A DNA stretch of 64,000 bases, from assembly GCF_003369915.1 (NCBI RefSeq), contig NW_022881647.1:1240001-1304000 (forward strand), in the 5' to 3' direction. Every line of letters starts with the position of its first letter. Positions within the stretch are counted from its first letter, which is position 1. The notes beneath the pieces were generated by a model. The model did not search any database. It was not told the DNA's origin and saw only the letters and a program-made list of their open reading frames with translations. Origin of the DNA: Drosophila miranda. Taxonomy: Eukaryota > Arthropoda > Insecta > Diptera > Drosophilidae. Shown here one piece after another: positions 57,239 through 64,000 of the stretch. The position numbers and the translations under genes were made by a program.

Positions 57239-59784
57239 TCGCAATTAAACAAAAACCAACAATACACTAACAAGCATTACAAACATCACAAACATCTCAA
57301 ACTAAAAGAGAAAAGAGCTCTTATCGCCATTAAAAATCAACACCACTAACAAGCCATTACAAACATCACATACATCACAACTAAAAGAGATAACTGTGAT
57401 AGACGAGAAAACAGAGATAAAAGTGCCAATAATACATTAAACGCAACACACACACACAAGAGACTTTTCAATTAAAAACAACAACCAGGCAGCAGATCGC
57501 CAACACACAAGCCAACAGCCAGCCATGACAGAGGAATGGCCAGACGAGGTCGAACAGACGCACAGCGACGGCGGCAGAGCGGCCGCAGAGGCGCCCTAGC
57601 AGCAGCCAACAACACCAACACAAACACCGCCAATAGCAGCAGCAGCAGCAGAGCCCTCGGCGCAGGCGCCAAAACCAACGCCCCAGCCATGCAGAGCGCC
57701 GACGCCACAGCGACCCAGCGAGTGAGTACCAGCCATTGCCATGGCCGATATATCCACGGCACACCCACTCCCCCTCGAGCACCATCACAAAACCGCGCCA
57801 ACCACAAAGGGAAAGTCCGAAAAGACGCCGCTCTCACTGCCACTTTTCCTGCACAAATGCCACCAATCCCACAACACCAAACGACGCCGCGCCTCATCGA
57901 CAGTGGGAGTGACGATGAGAGTGAGGGTGAGAGGAAGCAGGCTAGACGACGGGGCCGCCATCACCAGCAGCGGCAGCAGCGGCCGCCAATTAGGAAGCCG
58001 AAGAAAAAAAGGCAGACAATGGAGGAGCTAGAGGCTATTGTCCAGGAGCAGTTGAGCAGCACGAGCTGAGGAGCAACAGCAGAAGCAGCAGAAACGGACG
58101 GCACATGCAGCCAACACCAACACAGTTGCCGATCCTGACACTATGCGCAATTAACACAGCCAACAAATGCCCTGCCCCTGCACAACTATAAATGCCAACA
58201 GGCAGACCACAGCCATCACAACATCGGCAACAGCCAATACATAGACAATCACCAGCCATTCACACAGACAATACCACAATTAACAATAGAGATAATAATG
58301 ACGCCAATACAAATACAAATACACTGGCAATACAAACACCAACACCACCACCGCCATCACCATCACAAACACCCTGCCACTACCACGTCGATGACATCCG
58401 GCACGGCGAATTCGGCATCAGCCCAGCCAGGATCGTGGTTGCGGATCCTCATCCGAGACTCTCCACTCACGCCGCCGGATTGGATTCGCAGCAGTATGCT
58501 GAACGAGGGTTCACGGTTCGGTTTGTGAGGTGATCACCGATCGATTTGATCGCAGCCCAATTCAACCTCTTCGAGGCTGAGATGCCCCAAACCGGACGTG
58601 GCCATACGAGGTATTGAAGCTGCGACGCCTGGGTGGGAGGCCGTCACGGTTGAGAGACTTGGACTCTCCCGTGACCCGCCCAGTGCCATCGATGTCAGAT
58701 GTTTGGCCACACCGCGCATATTGTAGACGCGCTGCAGTTTGCATGAAATGCGCGGGTGGGCACCTGACGACGGAGTGCAGCAAGCCGAGGAACGTCGCTC
58801 CCAAATGCGCCAACTGCCAGGGCCAGCACATCAGCGCCTACACGGGCTGCAGCGCCTACAAGGCAGCCAGGCAGCGGCTCGTGGCCACAGGGTCGCCAGG
58901 GAGGAGGAGCGTCGCAATCAGCAGCCACAGCAATCAACAGCGACAACAGCCAATACAACGTAGCCAGCAGCAGCCACATCCACAGCCACTCCTAAATCGC
59001 AGCAGCAACGCCAACACAACCGGATCGGCAGCAGCATCGGTATGGAGACAACATCCCAGCCATTGACCAGGGGCGCCAACACCAGAGGGTCCAGCCGATG
59101 CAACCGATCGCGAATGATGCCCCGACGCCACGCCAACACCAGCAGCAGCAGCGGCCAGCAGCTCAGTGCGATGGCAGCTGTGCCAACTTCTAAAAGAGAG
59201 CGCCATTAAACTCAAAATGCTGGAGGAAAGGTTGGCAGCAATGGCCACGCTGATCGCAAACCTGACAGAGGCTAGAGGCGGGGCTTGGCAGCCATGCCGC
59301 CATACAGACAACACACCTACACACCGCCGCACCACAACCAGCAGCCAATACAGCAGCAGCAGTAGCCATATCGGACAGTGAGCCGGATATGGACATGGAC
59401 GACGACAGCCAATGGACCGATGAAGAGCTTACGATGACTACGTAGGTTCCTAAATGGACAATCCAGTGGCGACTTCAAAAGCGACGGATATACGGCGTCT
59501 ACTGATTGCGCCAAATTGCAGAAGTTTAATGCCAATAAACCTGAAAATAGACAAAAATTAAACACAATTAACAAAAATCTGCAAATGACCAACAAACATA
59601 CTCACCTGCTATTAAACGACAGAGCTGCCCTCCAGCAGCTGCCTCGCACTCCTGCAACTCTCTTGAGGCATAATGGGCCAGCACTAAAACACAATAAAAA
59701 CAGTCAATACACGACAACGCGAAAAACGGCCAAAAACACAAAATCCACACTGACCTGCCAATCACCAGACAGAGCTGCAATCAA
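57239..59784 (+). mobile_element. Gag-element unit U9 (3'-truncated)
   Basis: The unit stops in the second GACAGAGCTGCC repeat after the gag, at about 59784, so it lacks the whole hairpin-rich tail. It also lacks ~200 bp between CACTTTTCC and CTGCACAAATG (57850). It keeps CAG instead of TAG in GAGAGGAAGCAGGC (57931-57944), as U1 does. Confidence 0.85.
58019..59505 (+). pseudogene. Gag-like zinc-knuckle protein of U9 (multiple frameshifts)
   Basis: All domains are recognisable but split by one-base losses (for example near 58055, 58370, 58430, 58555, 58585 and 58880). All three knuckles are readable in one stretch at 58614-59066. Because the CAG codon is retained upstream, the frame here runs into MEELEA from farther upstream (57536), supporting a longer ancestral Gag. 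Confidence 0.7.
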
Positions 59785-59903
59785 CCAAGTGAAAAATTTC
59801 GCATTTGCCGCACACACGAACACACGCACGCACACACAAACGCCGGTTTTGTGAACTCACTTGACGAAAAGAAAGAGCGAGAAGAAAAAAGTTGCCAATC
59901 AAA
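59785..59903 (+). promoter_or_regulatory. 5' region of the downstream gene at the array edge
   Basis: Unit homology stops at about 59784. The next ~120 bp contain CACACA-rich sequence and then the probable start codon at 59904 in context AAAATGG. The normal promoter of the following gene may have been displaced by the array. Confidence 0.45.
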
Positions 59904-62312
59904 ATGGTCACCGAGCGAAGTCCGTTGAGCCAAGGTCAGCACCAAGGAGGCGCAGTGCCAGTCATCGACTGCGAGACTTCCCAGCAGGAGCGGTCTCGCA
60001 AGTAAGCAGCCCGAAGGGCGCCCGTGTGGGGATCTTCAATGCCGAGGACTTATTGTCGCGTGCTCAGATGAACGACAAAATCAACAACATCTTGCGCTCG
60101 CCACCAAGCCGCCCAACGGGGTGCGCCAGCGCTCCGTCTACACCAACAACCCATCGCGGTAAGTGAAATTCCAAGCAATAACGTGAAAGTTTCTTCAATT
60201 TTCAGACATTTTGTTTTACAAAACTGCCGCATCATCGCGCTAGCAGGGTATCAACAGCGAGTTAACAGCCGCCGCAGTCTTAACAACTCGGCAACAGCAG
60301 CATTGCACATCACCTCATTGCCTCTCCTGTATTTCAGACCTTATTTTCGTCTCGCTCTTTTCCACCATTGCTCTCTTACTTTCCGACTTTAATATTCGAA
60401 TTTTCCTTCTCTATTCCCCCTCTTCTCTTCTCTTCTAATACTATTCATAATAGTTTGGTTAATTTCTATAAAAATCAAATGCAAATTGGGAAAAACGCAC
60501 ACACGTATGTAAACACATATATGTATGTATGTATGTATATGCATGCGTTAACAGAATGTCGACAGAATGTTAGCAACAGTTGCAAAGTCATTCGATTTCT
60601 GCGCTGCTGACACTTTCTCTCGTATCTGTCGTTTTTCTCTCCTGCCGGTATTCAATTATTTCTGGCACTTTCACTTCCTCACCTCTTCATTTCCTTCCGG
60701 ATCTAACTTCGCTACTACTCTCGCCTTCTCATCCCCCTCCTTAGCAAGCAAGCTTGCGTGTCGGCATGACTGGGGGCAGCTGTCCCAACGCATGAGCAAC
60801 ATCTCGCTGTCCTCCGGCACGGACTCCGTGGCACATGGATCGCGCAGCAGCTCCAGTCTCGCTAGCAGCGCACCGTTGGCACCAACACCATCACCAGCGC
60901 ATTTCCAAGGAGTGCGCCAATTACCCGTCGGCAGTCAGTCGGCCCGTCCATACGTCCAACTGCCGGCATACACATTTCAACCCTCCCCAGTACGAGCCAG
61001 GGAATATGCAGAAATAGACGCTGGCAAAATGGCGCACAACGGCAAGGCACTCACAGGGCGCTACAATGGCACGCCCACCTATGGCTTCGACAACGAGCAG
61101 AACTACTGCTGGTAAGAGGCTCCTGCATATCTGTAAATCTAGCCGATTCTATGCTCAATCTCAGAATTCCCAACAGTTGCCGTCTCAATGCCCCTCCACC
61201 ATACGCCTTGGCACGCGTGAGCAGCACACGCAACTTCGAGCTCGAGAACCACACACCGCCGGCATGTCCGGCTCTGGACCCATTGCCATGACGAACGCCA
61301 TGAACGGCGCCTCCGCGATGGCGTGCGGTGAGTGTGGACGCCCCAGCCCCTTGGCTCTTCTTTAAGACCGACCCCTAATGTTAATACCTTTCTTGCATGG
61401 GCAGCATTGACATGACTCTGGACAAAGCGGTGCGCGTGCTCAATCAGCGCAGCATGGTGGCAGTTGCTCTATCACGCAACTGCAGCAACTCGGCTTTGAT
61501 ACACCCCAATGTACGCATCTTGCAGAGCGGCGCTAAAGTCGAAATAGTCACCTACGACGGCATGAAGGGCAATAACTTTGTGTGAGTGGGAATGGCCCTT
61601 ACCCCAACGTGGAATCTTTTGAATCCTTTGAATTATCTTCCCATTACAGTCGCTATGCCAAGATGTGGTACAAGGGTGTGAGCTTCACCAGCGAGGCGTG
61701 CGCTCTCATCTACCTGGTGGACACAGCCGGGACGCGCACCACAACCGACACTTTCACTGATCTGACCAAGGACTACACCTGGCAGTGTTCTATGAGTGAG
61801 TCCCCCCGGCATTGCATCGCTTCTTATTTGGCTAATTTCGATTTAATTCCCGAATTCTCGCAGCGACTCGCTGCATGATCCCTCTTATATGGCTGAAGCC
61901 CATGACGTGATTGCCAATTCAGCTTACACTGTACCGAGGATGGCACTGAGATCTATGACATAACGGATTTCGCATCACCCAGGCAGCCGATGGTGTGAAG
62001 GTCACTCGTGTGGACAACAAGTGCTTGATTCGCACCAGTCCGGCAATGGATCGGCCACTTTGACCACACTGGCATCCATTGCACTGCCTCTCTGGGCAAG
62101 ACTCGCATCTGTTGTTCGGTGAGTGTCAAACGATGCTCTCAACCTCCCCCTCCCCCTGCCCTCGCCATCATCCTGCTCTGCTAACTTCCGTTCTGTTCTG
62201 TCCTTTGTAGTCGCAATGAGAAGCGCATGCACTTCGATGGATCCTGTTTCATTGTACGCAACGCCGGACACTCCGCGGCTTCAATGAGAACAACCTGCTC
62301 ATTGTCTACTGA
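59904..62312 (+). pseudogene. Conserved-looking seven-exon gene of unknown function, frame-broken
   Basis: Proposed exons are 59904-60158, 60745-61111, ~61165-61325, 61405-61581, 61650-61795, 61864-62118 and 62211-62312, each with GT-AG junctions except that the third exon's limits are unsure. The N-terminal half is Ser/Pro-rich (NISLSSGTDS, SRSSSSLASS). The C-terminal half looks folded and well conserved in style (LDKAVRVLNQRS, YAKMWYKGVSFTSEAC, LVDTAGTRTT, then MAEAHDVIANSAYT and MHFDGSCFIVRNA). I do not recognise the family. Frame breaks occur after ERSRK in exon 1, near DYTWQ in exon 5 and several times in exons 6-7. They are mostly one-base losses like those in U7-U9, so the gene may be intact in reality. 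Confidence 0.6.
60159..60744 (+). other. First intron of the downstream gene
   Basis: This is a 586 bp intron bounded by GTAAGT and CCTTAG. It is T/C-rich, with a GTATGTAT microsatellite near 60520-60540. No other feature is seen. Confidence 0.6.
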
Positions 62313-64000
62313 GCGGCGTTCGTAGTCCGGAGATAGAAACGGCGCAGTGGTAGCCATCCACACGCACACACTCACACATGTCAACACATTTCACCTGGAA
62401 CACATACATAGACACCTACAGCAGCACATTGAGGGACTTGACGTGGAGAGAGGATTCAGTTAGGATCCGGAATTTAGGAATATCAAAATCAATTTGGGAA
62501 ATAAGTTAGAAAGCAAATATGTTCGTACAAACACAGCACCACACCAACCACACACACACACACCTCAGCGAAGGAACTCAGCCCAGTCCTATCTGGGTTC
62601 CGATTGCTCGACATGGGCGCAACATAACACACACCAACCCCAGGGATACTAGTTGTCTTTCGTTTACCATTGCCTACATATATATCATGACGTATATATG
62701 CGTGTATTAATAGTTGTTATTGCAATCGGGTGCGCTTTCCTGCTTCCCAAATCAGTTGGCCAAATCAGACCGATCTCAAGCTGAAGCGGAACCAATCAGA
62801 GCCGAATCGCATCGAACAGGGCCGTGCCAGCGTTGTGTTCAAAAAAGAAACATCGTTTTTCTACTCGTTTCTATTTCGGCTTTTTCAGTTCTTCTAAATT
62901 GTTTCTTTTACGCAGTTCAGTTCTAAATTTTGTTTGATAGACTTTAAAAATGGCAAAACTCAGGAAAAAAAGTTTAAAGAAATATCTCCCAAAAAAAAAT
63001 TTACAAATTATGCACAGTTGGTGCGTCTGATTAAGCAACGTGTATTCAACATTATAGTAAATCAGAGGACTAGTTCTCTTGGGCGTTACGTTTAGGCAAC
63101 GTAACGCAGTGCGATACATTATTTCTAAGCTACCAGTTCTTTCAATGCAATCCAATAATGTTCATCCACCCCGTAGCATACAGACACTCGAACACGTAAC
63201 CATAATCACAACACCGCACACTCTTTACAAGAGGCAAAAGAAAGTGAATTATTTGCAAGAGGCACAGCGCCAGCCACATTTAAACAGCCGCAGGACACAC
63301 ATGAAAGATAGAACAGATCCTGTGAAAGGTAGAAAGTGAGAGTTTATTAAATTAACCCAATTGTAATTTGATTAAAGACACTTGTCCTGTGAGGAGGACA
63401 ATGAAAGAAACCCCCATACAAACACAAAACATAGGCTTAATATATACATAAATACGATGGCATGTCCAATTATAATACAAAGTTAAGCCAGTGTGAAAAA
63501 CCGGGATTAGCCTTACGTCAATCTCCAACACCTAAATTTTCTATCATGTAAAGAGAAATTCATGTGCCCCAAAATCAATACTATGGAAGTATAATAAATT
63601 TAAATGCAATCTGTTCATTCATAAATAATTTATTCCTCAAAAGAATGGTGGAGCAATGGAGCTCGTTTCGTTTCCTACCTCCATCCTTTGCTAATTTCTT
63701 GGTGGAAAGAAAATGTCGACTGCCTCCTGCCCCGTGCCTTTATGTGTTCGAGTATTTATGTACCTTCTGTCATACATGGCGGGGGTATCGTAAATTTACA
63801 ACAAAATTGTCTTATGCCCCACTCCTAGGCCTCCTGCCCCCTCAGGCGGAGCTTGGCGTTTACGCCGTACCTGAAGTGCATCAGGAGTTGGACAATTTCA
63901 GGCCTAGACGACAGTTTGGTTCGGTTTCCATCTTTAAGAGAACTTGGAATTTAATCATTTAAATTTCTGTGAGGATTTCCAAGAAAATAATTTGAATATC
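62313..64000. other. Intergenic region with no supported gene
   Basis: The 3' flank of the seven-exon gene continues with CACACA microsatellites (62350-62380, 62548-62562), then AT-rich sequence. A short frame starting MAKLRKKSLKKYLPKK at 62950 stops after ~24 residues. Open frames of 70-132 codons exist on both strands but show no domain, codon bias or splice support. A perfect hairpin lies at 63083-63107. Confidence 0.6.
63083..63107. other. Perfect 10 bp hairpin
   Basis: GCGTTACGTT (63083-63092) and AACGTAACGC (63098-63107) are exact inverted repeats around TAGGC. The function is unknown; it may be a remnant of a small inverted-repeat element. Confidence 0.6.

Larger units (their letters stand above)
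12794..59784 (+). repeat. ~47 kb head-to-tail array of gag-only Jockey-type elements (nine units)
   Basis: A ~5 kb unit repeats in one orientation. The ATG of the conserved upstream frame recurs at 17725, 27487, 32672, 37747, 42735, 47724, 52655 and 57525. Once the inserted LINE is subtracted, the periods are about 5097, 5185, 5075, 4988, 4989, 4931 and 4870 bp. Each full unit has a gag frame (~1.5 kb) and ~2.7 kb of non-coding tail, with no reverse transcriptase. The left end joins P450 exon 3 and the right end joins the 5' region of another gene. No target duplication is evident at the array edges. Uniform period without oligo(A) junctions suggests amplification by unequal exchange or tandem duplication. 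Confidence 0.9.

Noticed and set aside
12794..59784. Reading the array as an LTR retrotransposon or endogenous virus tandem
   Set aside because: No LTRs, primer-binding site, protease, RT, integrase or envelope are visible, and the knuckle spacing is of the Jockey non-LTR type.
12794..59784. A CRISPR-like or rDNA-like array
   Set aside because: The repeats are 5 kb coding units in an insect genome; no short spacers and no rRNA sequence are present.
63564..63962. 132-codon open frame near the right end
   Set aside because: No recognisable domain, no splice or promoter support, and similar-length frames occur by chance in this region.

Overview
The window is insect nuclear DNA, almost certainly from a Drosophila genome. 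The support is a fascetto (PRC1/MAP65-family) gene, a CYP12-type mitochondrial P450 gene with 56-64 bp introns, Jockey-type gag sequences with three zinc knuckles, and a CR1/Jockey-superfamily LINE. The species cannot be fixed from the sequence alone. There are no bacterial operons, rRNA, tRNA or CRISPR arrays.

Region 1 (1 to about 12,793) is a head-to-tail tandem array of a ~4.77 kb unit holding two genes on the + strand: a fascetto (feo)-like gene followed by a CYP12-like P450. Copy 1 is cut by the window edge and carries several indels. Copy 2 (4,365-8,959) is the best preserved. Copy 3 has frameshifts, and its P450 stops abruptly inside exon 3 where the next array begins. All three feo copies share the same apparent one-base frame break in a G run near the C-terminus.

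Region 2 (about 12,794-59,784, ~47 kb) is a second head-to-tail array of about nine ~4.9-5.2 kb units (U1-U9). Each unit encodes a Gag-like protein with a pre-knuckle region and three CCHC knuckles (CX2CX4HX4C, CX2CX3HX4C, CX2CX3HX6C), as in Jockey-clade ORF1 proteins. No reverse transcriptase is present in any unit. The + strand is A/C-rich through the coding part. A long non-coding tail carries a poly-C tract, a very long imperfect palindrome, a pair of mutually exclusive hairpins, a GGCCGGCC hairpin just before AATAAA, and a short minisatellite. Gag-only coding, a long non-coding tail, strand bias and head-to-tail order together recall HeT-A-like telomeric elements, but this array lies between ordinary genes and shows no oligo(A) junctions. 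U3 and U6 keep an intact gag frame; the others are broken. Variants are distributed as a mosaic, which implies exchange between units.

Inside the array, a 4.66 kb CR1-like LINE (22,540-27,198) with ORF1 (PHD-like finger), ORF2 (endonuclease and RT) and a 6 bp target duplication is inserted at the start of U3.

Region 3 (59,785-62,312) is a seven-exon gene of a conserved-looking but unrecognised family, with frame breaks. Region 4 (62,313-64,000) has no gene I can support.

From about 47.3 kb to 62.3 kb, differences from cleaner copies are overwhelmingly single-base losses inside short homopolymer runs. This looks like unpolished long-read consensus, so pseudogene calls there may be technical.
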